From NCBI GenBank assembly GCA_029204225.1, contig CM055101.1, positions 35,643,648 to 35,707,647 on the forward strand: a stretch of DNA of 64,000 nucleotides, written 5' to 3'. Position numbers and translations under genes: made by a program. This DNA comes from Diphasiastrum complanatum (lineage: Eukaryota > Streptophyta > Lycopodiopsida > Lycopodiales > Lycopodiaceae). How positions within the stretch are numbered: the first letter of the stretch is position 1; every line of letters begins with the position of its first letter. A model generated the notes under the pieces. It saw only the letters and a program-made list of their open reading frames with translations. It made no database searches and was not told the DNA's origin. Positions 42,101-49,916 of the stretch are shown here, piece after piece.

Positions 42101-44803
42101 TAAGGAAAGCAGCTTGAGTCTCGACTGTACTATCGTGTGGAATCCCCACTACCAATAGAGTGCCGAAATGATAATAAATGCTATCAAGTAAGATGTGGCT
42201 TGAGGCCTAAGGGACTGTTTATGTAATGCAGAGATAACTCGTAACGTCCTTTGTTGGCCAACTATATAAATTTGAAGTTCCTTATATCCTGTAAAGACTC
42301 CTCGAGATATGTTACTTGCATATAATTCATAAATCCATCAAAGTGGACAAACTTATATCATAAAAAATAATAATTTAATTGATTTCTGTATGATGGTAAC
42401 TGACATAATCTGGGGTGCTATAGTATCCCCTTGTAAGCATCCTTATTTTCAAGAATGGATAGATATACAAGTATATTTTTTATCAAAAATTTGTGCTTCC
42501 CAATTAGCTTCGTTAAGTGGCTGATTCTTTTGCTACTATAAAATATCCCACTTTCTTACTTTTCTCTCTTGTGACTGCAAGATGGCTTTGGGTTCAAAGT
42601 TGACTAGATTAGATTCTTCCTGTAATGTCTCACCAAGTAACAAATTTTCAGCTTGAGATACTACTTCATTCAATTGACTAATATGAGGAACAAGATGAAT
42701 TTTGGCATCACTAGGTAATTGCAATCCATAGCAAAAATCATTGATTCTCTTAACAAATGGATCATAGTAACATTGAGTCAACTTCGGGTTCTTTCATCCC
42801 ACGCTTAGTGCGTAGTGAGCCATCCAAACCTAGGCCCTTTGTAAATTGTTTTGACAATCAAGCAACAAGCTATACATTAAACGAAGCAAAACCTCAATTG
42901 TTGCATTCTTCAAGGTAGAAATCATAATGGAATACCAGCTAGAATTAGTTGAAATCACTATCATTGTCAATCTCTTCAGGCAAGCCAAATGCATGGAATA
43001 AGTTTTAGCTACACCCTGTTCATCTGCAAAGGAACAAACATAGCAAGTATTTGTTTTTCTTCTTTGGTATCATAGATGTAATCTTAAAATATTTCCTGTT
43101 TTGTAATGCCAGGTGCCCGTGCTTAGAAGAATGAGAACTTATGATTTGACTAGAGAATTCTGCAAATTGCTAGGTTTTTTTGCTAATGAATCATGAAAAC
43201 TATGTACTGCCAGTCTGTTTAGAGTTGAAGATGATGAATGAGTACTATGTGCACATCTCAAATTAGCTATCTGGACGATTACAAGATCGTGATGTACAAA
43301 CAGCATTATGTCTTTATACCTGTGCAGGAGATGGAGGTTGTTAAATCCAGAACATCAAGCTGCGTTTCACAAGGATGTCTGCATACGGCGAGTTGCTCTT
43401 GTCCCTAACTTTGTTGGTCGCAAAAAAGAACGTCCAAGCCTGGGTATTAGTGACTTCTTCTCAGAAGCCTATCCAGCTGAGCTTGAATCTCGTCCAAAGT
43501 AAGTATAGGTGGAGTGACAAGTCTAATTTTTCTGATGACTTTCTCAGCTTTTGAAGTAAGTTCCTCATTTCTTTCCAAGTTTGTTGCCTTTGTGTCATGA
43601 TGCCTGAGGATTGAAGTATATTTCTTCAGGAACAAGCCAAAGAAACCAAAGCTAAAAGACAAGGATCTTGAAGAAACAGAAAAACCTCAAATCTCAGCAC
43701 CTCTTGGACACGACAATTGCAATGGCACCTCTGTCAAAGTATGCCATCAAATTTCAGCAACTCTTGGACATGATGATTGCAATGGCACCTATGCCAAAGT
43801 ATGCCGTCAAGCAAGGATGGAAAGGATGAGACTTTCTCGAGCAGAAGGAAGGCTGAAAAGATTTGCAAGGAAAGAGGGGATGGATGAAGGAGCATCGAGT
43901 AGGCTTATTTCTTCCAGGTTGATTGTAGAGCCATCGCAAGTTGCACTTGATGTCAGCAGACTTTGTCATGAAACTGCCTTGAATCCAAGTGCTCAGGGAA
44001 CTCTTCCCCTTGTCAGCACGGTACGTTCTGTTGCTGGTTCACATAAGCTTCATGGTGATCCCTGTGTTTCCTCTGAAAATTATGCAGAAAATGCCAGGTT
44101 CATTAGTGACCGAGACCAAGCGGTGAGCTCCAATAACGTATCTGTGGATGTGCATGAAAAGCTTAGAGGCTGGCAGGAGAATATTAGTGAAAGAAACAGA
44201 ATGCCATTGTCAAAACAGTCGAAAGAGGAAGAAGTTGCCGCTGCTACTCAGGCCGTCTTATCTTGGCCAGTTGTCATTGGACTTCCAAGGTTCTGGAACC
44301 CAAACTGGGAGAATATGATCAATCAGAGTTCTGAAATGCCAATAAAGGGAACATGTCAAGAGTTGCATAATTCTTTGAGCTCATCTCCCTTTGTAAAGAA
44401 GAGAAAACAGAATACCCACAACAGGCCAAGACAAAAGAAGTTAGTGGCACCTGAGAAATTGGTGAAGGATGGGGAAATTCTTGACCAAGGTCCTGTGGAA
44501 GCTGCCATAGTACCTCCTCAGAGGTCGAATAAACATTTGAAACCCAAGAGGGGAGCTTTGACTGAGCAAGTTTTTTCATGTGAGGACAAAAATGAGAAGC
44601 GGTCTGGACAGGAACATGACCCCGTCCAAGCAATGACTTCCAAGATCCATGTAAATCATGAAAATTCTGCTCTTAAGTTAGTGCAATCTCGGATCCAATG
44701 TACAGAAGATCCTTGTATAGTATTGGAAACATCTAGGAAGAAGAGGAAGACATTTGGCTTGATGGATAAGAGCACTGCAAGTAAAAAAAGCAAGAAAGCC
44801 TAA
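17954..44803 (+). CDS. MYB4R1: SNAPC4/MYB4R-like protein with 4.5 MYB repeats (8 exons placed)
   Basis: Split gene whose exons encode the large subunit of the snRNA-activating protein complex (SNAPc), a nuclear factor that binds the proximal element of U snRNA promoters. Placed exons: 17954-18771, 19111-19301, 19425-19595, 25713-26027, 26242-26397, 38699-38851, 43328-43498, 43630-44803. All have GT-AG borders and matching phases. The protein has a coiled-coil-like N region, a half repeat and four full MYB repeats, then a basic C terminus of about 430 residues. Rh+4 repeats are diagnostic for SNAPC4 and for the plant MYB4R class. The N-terminal exon with the start codon was not identified. Introns 3, 5 and 6 are 6.1, 12.3 and 4.5 kb long and full of retrotransposons. 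The symbol is given by family resemblance to Arabidopsis MYB4R1. Confidence 0.85.
19111..19301 (+). CDS. MYB4R1: MYB4R exon 2
   Basis: Acceptor gtgcag|CCAGCA, donor TTAAT|gtatgt, 191 bp, phases 0 and 2. It encodes [17 protein letters not shown] and [15 protein letters not shown]. This equals the 'GPPANEDT...W' segment that precedes the repeats in SNAPC4. Confidence 0.85.
19425..19595 (+). CDS. MYB4R1: MYB4R exon 3 (half repeat Rh)
   Basis: Acceptor ctaacag|TATGGAC, donor ATTAG|gtagac, 171 bp. It encodes [20 protein letters not shown], the half MYB repeat (helices 2-3) found at the start of the SNAPC4 DNA-binding region. It ends inside the Arg codon just before the closing Trp. The next intron is 6.1 kb. 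Confidence 0.85.
22790..23060 (-). pseudogene. Gypsy RNase H remnant in intron 3
   Basis: Minus-strand fragment reading [20 protein letters not shown] then [19 protein letters not shown], the start of a Ty3/gypsy RNase H (consensus: TDAS, then RPIAFESKKL). It decays after about 60 codons. Confidence 0.7.
23245..23284. repeat. (TA)20 microsatellite
   Basis: Uninterrupted TA run inside intron 3. Confidence 0.9.
24041..25080 (-). pseudogene. Copia gag-protease remnant in intron 3
   Basis: Minus-strand decayed copia. A protease-like block ([13 protein letters not shown], then [20 protein letters not shown]) lies at about 24230-24060, matching the D-S-G-A region with the catalytic motif lost (DARS instead of DSGA). 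A partial zinc knuckle ([11 protein letters not shown]) lies at about 24505-24470. Further upstream there are only scraps of gag. Frame breaks between all blocks. Confidence 0.55.
24880..24963 (+). repeat. 28-bp tandem repeat, three copies
   Basis: Units at 24880-24907, 24908-24935 and 24936-24963 (cattgttgcattccttgatt plus ttctcatt), differing by one or two bases. It lies inside the Copia remnant. Confidence 0.85.
25713..26027 (+). CDS. MYB4R1: MYB4R exon 4 (repeat Ra and most of Rb)
   Basis: Acceptor attacag|ATGGCTAAAT, donor AATAG|gtgaac, 315 bp. It encodes the closing Trp of Rh, then Ra ([28 protein letters not shown], where the third aromatic residue is Tyr) and Rb ([30 protein letters not shown]). 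Both borders split the Arg codon before the last Trp of a repeat. Confidence 0.9.
26242..26397 (+). CDS. MYB4R1: MYB4R exon 5 (end of Rb and repeat Rc)
   Basis: Acceptor cttgtcag|ATGGCATAAG, donor GAAAG|gtgtat, 156 bp. It encodes [10 protein letters not shown] and then [20 protein letters not shown] and [12 protein letters not shown]. The preceding intron is only 214 bp; the next is 12.3 kb. Confidence 0.9.
27347..28060 (-). pseudogene. Gypsy RNase H remnant, tandemly duplicated
   Basis: Two direct copies (27347-27719 and 27720-28060) of the same Gypsy RNase H region, which reads on the minus strand (a form of [13 protein letters not shown] and of [11 protein letters not shown]). The second copy lacks some 30 bases near the middle. 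Both have several stops. Confidence 0.6.
28166..28311 (+). repeat. 73-bp tandem duplication
   Basis: Units 28166-28238 and 28239-28311 differ by one base (gtgttgcat and gtgctgcat), so the duplication is recent. No coding content. Confidence 0.9.
28950..29051 (+). repeat. Gypsy-B 5' LTR remnant
   Basis: Matches the end of the Gypsy-A LTR (actgggctaggaggggctta to GATCTATTACA). An internal deletion fuses the acgttggg position to actgggcta. It shows the empty site for the SINE-like insertion seen at 14200. Confidence 0.75.
29053..29065 (+). promoter_or_regulatory. Gypsy-B primer-binding site
   Basis: TGGTATCAGAGCC one base after the LTR end. The non-coding leader then extends to 29955. Confidence 0.8.
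29956..31164 (+). CDS. Gypsy-B gag
   Basis: Open frame of 402 codons, starting [19 protein letters not shown]. It has an acidic, coiled-coil-like N region (residues about 25-85), the Ty3 retrotransposon gag core ([20 protein letters not shown], then [11 protein letters not shown], about 175-220) and a lysine-rich tail with one CCHC zinc knuckle ([14 protein letters not shown], about 345-358). The role is to form the particle and package the RNA. The frame is intact, and the last 30 codons overlap the protease region in another frame. The start codon is supported by the same ATG in Gypsy-A. Confidence 0.85.
   Translation: MTTPQGPDQPPERGFDELETEALAYRKGKEPMEVEEQEQFAEELDELVTKEQFLQLVTEVDELKLALANFKSSVDDSFAELKNLILSFAKGSLPSTSQLSPSPLPSISGETLRSHPSVFKDLKPPTFNGEEKDRNADILQTFLSKWKNIHALKQTPDHLQAIEASLSLGPMAYKWWLNLQEIGQTPRSWKAFEEAFLREFLPENELDRAWEAWERTVMDKSLIQYISQYREAILKIKNMDDYQKIRGFVRGLKDEYKLEVQRNSPTTLEQALRYAQIYDDSVGRKRARQQPLSEQPPQKDFQFKKKFLKRKKEDKFKSEAPQKRPSLIQPLKPDDFEKAKQERLCFVCMGKGHTVRQCPKGPFTKKRKIKNKFILFRLYVSPVTRQLSRSKCIMKIMNTVAS
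31128..31570 (+). pseudogene. Gypsy-B protease region (broken)
   Basis: Reads as a gypsy aspartic protease ([13 protein letters not shown], at about residues 41-53 from the ATG at 31128), where an active-site D-S/T-G or D-G-G is expected; here it reads VDDG. A stop follows at LVSIGT and another stands near 31530, after a block [19 protein letters not shown] in a second frame. Gypsy-A shares part of this decay. Confidence 0.7.
31571..32605 (+). pseudogene. Gypsy-B reverse transcriptase
   Basis: Open frame with RT blocks in order: [68 protein letters not shown] and the catalytic [14 protein letters not shown] (FLDD form, normal for Ty3/gypsy). The frame ends wrongly after MDPNKTQ: about 32490-32600 has a frameshift and a small deletion before the RNase H frame begins. 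The core itself is complete. Confidence 0.85.
32589..34127 (+). pseudogene. Gypsy-B RNase H and integrase (3' truncated)
   Basis: 512-codon open frame. RNase [16 protein letters not shown], then [18 protein letters not shown] and VADALSRMP. Integrase: the HHCC zinc part ([10 protein letters not shown], then SCQKCQVNK) and the core with D in [10 protein letters not shown] in [11 protein letters not shown] and E in GQTERVNQ, all present. It ends after a YGFQPRSP-type block at 34127; the usual C-terminal domain and 3' LTR are gone. No chromodomain can be seen. Confidence 0.85.
34128..37500. other. Decayed repetitive sequence in intron 5
   Basis: No intact gene. A polypurine run (ttaaggggga, about 36554-36563) is followed by an LTR-like start TGCTATAG at about 36566. 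A possible RT scrap (FMDDILFV) lies at about 35830-35855 on the plus strand. Together they hint at a badly decayed Copia element, but no second LTR was found. Confidence 0.35.
37505..37524 (-). promoter_or_regulatory. Possible primer-binding site on the minus strand
   Basis: gctcagataccatg on the plus strand is the complement of tggtatctgagc, one base different from the common primer site. A possible LTR would run to higher coordinates from the TG that follows. No matching LTR copy confirms it. Confidence 0.3.
38699..38851 (+). CDS. MYB4R1: MYB4R exon 6 (end of Rc and repeat Rd)
   Basis: Acceptor tttaacag|ATGGTG, donor TGGCG|gtctgc, 153 bp. It encodes [19 protein letters not shown], then [18 protein letters not shown] and RTDNQCWR. 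The border is one codon earlier than in the other repeats. Intron 6 (4.5 kb) follows and carries LINE-E. Confidence 0.9.
39027..39119. repeat. (GT)8 plus (GA)~37 microsatellite, tail of LINE-E
   Basis: GT repeats pass into GA repeats, which end at the 3' end of the minus-strand LINE-E. Confidence 0.85.
39446..40372 (-). pseudogene. LINE-E ORF2 C-terminal region
   Basis: 308-codon open frame on the minus strand beginning after the thumb ([19 protein letters not shown]) and ending in an arginine-rich tail. The region of the ORF2 zinc knuckle is damaged: it reads [18 protein letters not shown] in a neighbouring frame (39785-39531). The alignment with LINE-A shows that the two frames belong to one ancestral protein. 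Confidence 0.75.
40920..42155 (-). pseudogene. LINE-E ORF2 linker and reverse transcriptase
   Basis: Linker frame at 42155-41583, then RT at 41658-41167 with [16 protein letters not shown] and [16 protein letters not shown]. The first catalytic block is altered ([12 protein letters not shown], where FVDFRKAFDSVP is expected), so an active-site Asp is lost. The [19 protein letters not shown] block is in another frame (41141-40920). The copy is inactive. Confidence 0.75.
42536..42860 (-). pseudogene. Gypsy integrase C-terminal remnant
   Basis: Minus-strand frame with [15 protein letters not shown] and [16 protein letters not shown], then [15 protein letters not shown]. This is the conserved end of gypsy pol (consensus: YYGPF, then HPVFHVSQL, then P.AIL..R). 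It carries no further pol and lies just upstream of MYB exon 7, in antisense. Confidence 0.75.
43328..43498 (+). CDS. MYB4R1: MYB4R exon 7 (end of Rd)
   Basis: Acceptor tgtgcag|GAGATGG, donor CCAAA|gtaagt, 171 bp. It encodes [17 protein letters not shown], then [17 protein letters not shown]. The acceptor is a tandem site (CAGGAG). The first AG restores the C-x-x-R-W pattern of the other repeats and is preferred here. Confidence 0.85.
43630..44803 (+). CDS. MYB4R1: MYB4R exon 8 (C-terminal region, stop at 44801)
   Basis: Acceptor tcttcag|GAACAAG; it reads 391 codons to TAA at 44801-44803. Lysine-rich start ([13 protein letters not shown]), a 20-residue tandem duplication (LGHDNCNGT and LGHDDCNGT), a basic segment ([20 protein letters not shown]), a tryptophan-rich motif ([16 protein letters not shown]) and a basic end ([20 protein letters not shown]) that looks like a nuclear-localisation signal. 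The tail has no domain that I recognise. Confidence 0.85.
43688..43807 (+). repeat. MYB4R1: 60-bp in-frame tandem duplication in exon 8
   Basis: Units 43688-43747 and 43748-43807 are close copies (about seven base differences by eye). The 60-bp length keeps the frame, so the protein gained 20 residues. Confidence 0.8.
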
Positions 44804-46730
44804 ACTCTTTTTGCTAAGTTTACCAAATTTAATTCTCTGCACATAATTCCTACAATCAGGAATATGTTTTCTGCACATTGTAAAGTTTATGGATATTTTG
44901 ATCTTTTTTCATTTATTTATAATAGTTCCTTACAAAGTGAGTCTTTGAACATGTACTGCATTGTATCCAAGATTATTTTCAACTTTATGGAATTAGCCGT
45001 GGTTAATGTGATGGACTCAATCTCCATACATATGAAGATAAAGTATTTGATATTCGGGTGATGGATATTGAAGCTTATTTCTTCCGCTTGTCAGTTGAAT
45101 ATAAATAGGGTTAAGTTCCTCAGTCTGATAAATTTTGGTTTAAAAAAGTTTGTTTACTTATGATTAGATAATGTATTTTGACTTCATAACTAATTAATTT
45201 ATCTATCTGAAAAACAGCAGTGACTACATAGAAGGGTGTGCATGACTTTTAGGTTTCATGTTTATCATCAACCATGTACTGATCGACTGGCTCCTATTAT
45301 TTCAGGCACATGAGCCCGTACAGTCTGTTTTGTCTATGGATGCTATGGCTGATATAAAGATAGTTGCAAACAAATGACAAAAGCAATCTTTTTTCAAATG
45401 TTTGGATCGATTTGCCATTTATAAAATGTGGACCCAAGATTCTGTGTTAAAGTGTTTTATGAATATATGCCTTAATGTTTATACATTTCGATTAATGTCA
45501 AATTACATTTTTTGTTGTGAACATCCTTGATGATATCAAAGCTGAGACACCGTACACTCCCTAACTGATAGTTGTCAATACAACCCATCATCTTGGATTA
45601 TTTCATTCAAGTGAATGCTATATTTCTTGCTGGGACTGGAAGGTTGGCCGGCTGTACAAAACATTCCGTCACGGCAAGCTCTTTCAAGAATTATTAAATA
45701 CTTGTAAAAGATGACTTGTATCCATAGTAGCAATCAAATGCATTGAGGTGTTGTCCACTGGGCCTGAATTCCTGAAAGGAGTCCATCCATATGTGTTGAT
45801 GCAAGCAATTGTGCAGTGAGCAATTCTTTTTGCATGTAAAAGTTTCTCGTCTAGTATTTGGTGCATGTTTGTTGGTGGGTTGTCTATTATGACAATGTTC
45901 ATCAAGTATGCATCAGAATGAGATGACTAGAAGAGATTTTTGCATAAACAATGACTAGTTATATTATTCAGTTGATTGCTTGATCTTTTTTATTCAACAT
46001 GCTCGTTCATTTAATTTTTTGATATATTTAACCCCCTACCGATAAATTAACAGGCAATGGTTTTGAACACAAAAAACCTGAAATGCTAGAAGCATTTGAA
46101 AGTTTCAATTGTTTGATTGTTGATATGGTTAAACCTGCACTATGCATCTTTTCTATCTTATGAGTCTAGTTGTGTTAATGATTTACATCCTTTCCATGCA
46201 CAAGTTGATGACGGTAGTTGCATGCATTGAAAGTTCACATAATTACTTGAACTGTCAACAATCACTTACCAAATTTTGATCAACAAAGCCCATAAAAAGA
46301 AAAATACCCTTGAAATTGCAAAAACAATACATATTAGAAAATCAAAAAACAAAGGGCCAGTATCTACATTGAGTTCCTTATAACTACCATGTAGAGTGAA
46401 TATCCAAACTAAAATGATCTTGGATGGATCTGTGGCTACAAGTGCCATGGTTCATATTGCTCCCGTCTAGGAAAGATCCAAAACTCAAAAACAAGTAAAA
46501 AATCCCAAAAATCCCAAAAACATAGAGCATATCATCGAATTCACTCCATAAGTGATCTACCTTGAGTGCTTAAAAGATTACAAACCACAAACATTGAAAA
46601 AATATCGAAAAATGCAGAAATAGTTCTACCCTCATGCCTAGATCTGAATATAATTACGATAAAAAAAGAGTCTCAAGATCCTAACCTCCACAATCTATAG
46701 CATCTATCGGATCTAGCGTGTTAGAAATTG
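44804..46730. other. 3' flank of the MYB gene, no other gene seen
   Basis: AT-rich, with only short open frames that have no recognisable content. The first few hundred bases are presumably the 3' UTR. I could not assign a polyadenylation site. Confidence 0.5.
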
Positions 46731-46739
46731 CAAATCTAG

Positions 46740-46905
46740 CACAACCAATCCCCCCAACATCATGGCACTTGGAAATGCCTTGGCCCATAACATGGGTCTA
46801 CCCAAGATAGAGTTATCAAAGTTTAATGGCCAAGGTGACCCTACCAGGTCCTTCCAAATGTACATGCCGACCTGTGGAATGAACGATGACCAATCGACAA
46901 GGAAA
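46740..46905 (+). pseudogene. Gypsy-C gag, left part
   Basis: Starts MALGNALAHNMGLPKIELSK and goes on FNGQGDPTRSFQMYM, the standard beginning of a Ty3 gag core. It breaks at about 46905, where the inverted Copia-D LTR segment starts. The other parts of the same gag are at 47171-47289 (inverted) and 57371-57920. Confidence 0.7.
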
Positions 46906-48166
46906 GAAGTCGATGACGTGGACTTCGAAGTCGAAGAAGTCGATGATGTGGACTTTGAAGTTGATGGAGTTTGTTGACAGGATGTCGAGGACTTTGAAGT
47001 CGGAGACTACGATGTTGATCCTGCTTCTGCTTCAGTTGATTGATTGCACAAACGTTCAACTTTTGAGAGTAATGCTGCATGTCGTTGTAGAGAGAGCTTA
47101 TATATTTACATAGTATACTTGTGCTCATGAATCGAATTCGGGTGAGTCGGAGTGAAGCTTAATTCCAATATAAGGGATCTTCCATAAATCTAGTGGTCTT
47201 GAAGCGGAAGATGAATGCCTTTCGTAACGCGGTCCAATCTTCTTTTTTGGTGGCCTATAAGTTGAAATACCAATTGTTGGCAGAATTGGTGAGGCAAAAA
47301 TCGAAGTCCACATCATCGACCTCTTCAACTTCAACATTGAAGTCATCGACATCGACATCCTCTCAAGAGCAAGCCAGTCGACTCGACTTACTCGAAGTCT
47401 TCGACGATCATCGACTGTCATATTCAAAATGGAGCTCTTCCTCTGCCTTGTCTGACGTAGACTACATTATAGTTCATTTCAGTACTTTTTAGTAACTGCA
47501 TTGTTTCACGCTCGTTGCCCACACAGTCATTGTAACTGTTCCATGTATATATACATAACGACAACTCACGAATAAGCATGTGTGATGAATCAGTAAGGAA
47601 GATCAGTAGCGTGATTCAGAGTTCCTCAGCGAACTCCATTGTATCTTAATTATCTGATTCCACAGGATCAGAGATCTTTGAGAGAGTGAAAGTTATTCAA
47701 GAAGTAGAGATAGTTATTCAATCTATAGCTAGCTAAGTAAGATCACAACACATAGTGCTCTATTACTGTGAACCATTCATGGGCCTAGGATCGTGATCTG
47801 ATAGTTGTATTCACAACAACTTAATTCAGATTCTCTATTTTCTTATGTGTGTTGCACTATGAATGCTTTCTGATAATTCCTCTTTCGTACACTGATACTC
47901 ACTCCACATTCACTCAAGATATCTAAATTCGAAGGAAGCATGGCTGTCTTAGATGCCTAACTATGTTTCGCTCCCTTCATGGTTGTCTTCGACACCTACA
48001 AGATATCCTTCATGTCGATGTCTGAAGCTATAGTTCGGTAAAGATCCTATTATAATTTGCATGTTGAGTTCTGTCTTTTATTCCGCATACTAGAAACCCA
48101 ACAAGCTGGTATCAAAGTTAGTCAAACCCAATTCGTTGGCATTATTAGACCAGTAGGAGCCCAACA
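46906..48166 (+). repeat. Copia-D 5' LTR, first part inverted
   Basis: The 3' LTR (56264-57370) shows the full unit of about 1.1 kb. Here the first about 265 bases lie in reverse complement at 46906-47170, followed by a 119-bp inverted piece of the flank. The rest (47290-48166) lies in normal orientation and ends GGAGCCCAACA. A single inversion of roughly 385 bp explains the structure. Confidence 0.7.
47171..47289 (-). pseudogene. Inverted Gypsy-C gag segment
   Basis: On the minus strand it reads as gag with LTNSANNWYFNL and DWTALRKAFIFRFK, a pattern of gag cores. It ends with ccctta next to the LTR start (minus orientation), and the gag continues after the 3' LTR at 57371 with the same CCTTA. 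This is the missing middle of Gypsy-C gag, turned around by a small inversion. Confidence 0.65.
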
Positions 48167-49916
48167 AGTTGGTATCAGAGCCATCGTTCCAAACTGTTAT
48201 TAGCATTCAAGACTATTTTACAATTTCTTAGATCATTCATCATGGAAGGTACATCTTCAGAAATCCGCTTGATCAACAAGTTCAACGGTGATGACCTCCA
48301 CATGTGAAGTTCAAGATGAAGAACTTTGGGGATACATCAATGGTTTGATAGCCAAGCCGACTGATCCTGACATGCTGACAGCCTGGGAAGCTAAGGATGG
48401 CAAATCTATTGCCATTGTATCTCTGAATCTTAAAGATTCACAAATAGCTCATGTAGCAAATTGTTCCAGCTCCAGAGAGGCATGGGACATTCTTTCTGGT
48501 CTATATGAAACAACAGATGTATCAAATCATCTCCTCTTAAGAAAGAAGTTCCTATTGCTCAAGATGAGTGAAGAAACCTCAGTCACTGATCATCTAATGA
48601 ATCAAACAACTACTCAATCAGTTAGCTACAATAGGTTCTCCAGTATTGGACGAAGATGCTAACATGTCTCTTCTGTCCAGTCTTCCTCCCTCTTACGACA
48701 ATTTAGTATTGCTACTTAGCAGTGCTCTTGACCTGACTCTGTAGAAGGTGACAACAAGTTTGCTGCAGGAACAAGTAAGAAGTAAAAGCTTATCATCTTG
48801 AATACGAAGGCAGCTGCTCTCTATTTGAATAAGCAACAGTTCCAGAAGAAGAAAACTTTGAAGGACAAGAAGGCAAAAGTTGACTCAGATTGATTCAGAC
48901 CAGCAACCACAACAGCACGATTGACATCATCAAAAGCCTAAGATCAGACTCTTTTTCAAGTACTACAAGAGAACCAATCATGACATCAAGGATTGTCGAG
49001 TTCTCAAGCATAATGAAGGAAAGAAGAAGATGCAACATGATGGTGGATCTGATTCTGCCAGAACCTCCCACGAAGAACCAACACTGCTAATGATACAAGA
49101 TGAACCCATTAGAGAAGCCATGGATTGGTATCTCGATTTTGGTGCTTCTCAGCACATGACTGCATGTAAGTTCCTATTCAAAGATCTCACACCAGCAGAT
49201 TCGAAGTATGTCTACTTTGGTGACTCAAGTGCACTACAGATTGAAGGCAAATGATCTATACGTCTTTACCTTTCAAATGGTAAATTGACCTTGCCTCATG
49301 ATGAACTTTATGTATCCAAACTGACCAAAAATTTATTGTCAGTCAGCAAGCTCACTGATCAGGGCTACAGAGCCTTGTTTAATTCAAAGCAATGTACCAT
49401 TTTAGATAAGAACTGTAAAGAAGTCCTCTCTGCAAACAAAGAAGGTAATGAGTATGCACTTTCTACTAATGTGAGCATTTCAAATGCCCAATTATGGCAT
49501 CAAAGATTAGGACACTTAAACATGAGATCAATCTTGTATATGCATCATAATAGTATGGTCAAGGATCTAAACATTAATGCTGCCTCCACTGACATTCGAC
49601 ATGCCTACTAGGCAAACAACCTAGATCAAGATTCCCAAAGGGACAAGCCACTAGAACTAAGTCCATTTTAGGATTGATACATAGTGATCTGTGTGGCCCT
49701 ATGAGTGTTCCATCACTGGGTTCAGCACTATATTTTATCACTTTTATCGATGACTATTCAAGATTTACCAGCATTATGTTCATTAAGAACAATTCTAAGG
49801 CATTCAATTTTTTCAACGAATTAAACAGTTTGCTGAGACACAAACTGTCAAAGACTCAAGACCCTGCGTACAGACAGTGGTGGAGAGTTCCTGTCAAACG
49901 AAATGTCTGACTATTT
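48167..49916 (+). pseudogene. Copia-D gag, protease, integrase start
   Basis: Start ATG at 48242, with an early stop and shift. Gag core at 48288-48600 (LTAWEAKDGKSIAIVSLNLK, then LLRKKFLLLKM), protease (WYLDFGASQHMT at about 49128-49163, the usual DSGA reading DFGA), a pre-integrase block (LWHQRLGHLNMRSI, about 49493-49535) and the integrase start (IHSDLCGPM, then FITFIDDYSRFT, about 49677-49770). The integrase is cut at 49916 by Copia-E. Many stops and frame changes. Confidence 0.8.
48170..48182 (+). promoter_or_regulatory. Copia-D primer-binding site
   Basis: TGGTATCAGAGCC three bases after the LTR end; initiator Met-tRNA type. Confidence 0.8.

Larger units (their letters stand above)
39121..42155 (-). 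mobile_element. LINE-E (5'-truncated) in intron 6
   Basis: The longest LINE copy, 3.0 kb, antisense to the MYB gene. From 42155 downwards: EN-RT linker ([15 protein letters not shown]), a [13 protein letters not shown] block, RT ([53 protein letters not shown] at about 41095-41045). The thumb region follows ([19 protein letters not shown], about 40420-40360), then the C-terminal region (40372-39446), and a 3' UTR ending in AATAAAG and the (CT)n tail. The order matches LINE-A and LINE-D, and here the thumb reads in the normal orientation. Confidence 0.85.

Noticed and set aside
43328-43331. Use of the second AG (43330) as the main exon 7 acceptor
   Set aside because: It would lose one residue from the C-x-x-R-W spacing conserved in the other repeats; kept only as a possible minor isoform.
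44319-44633. Minus-strand open frame over MYB exon 8
   Set aside because: Antisense of a supported exon with no recognisable content.
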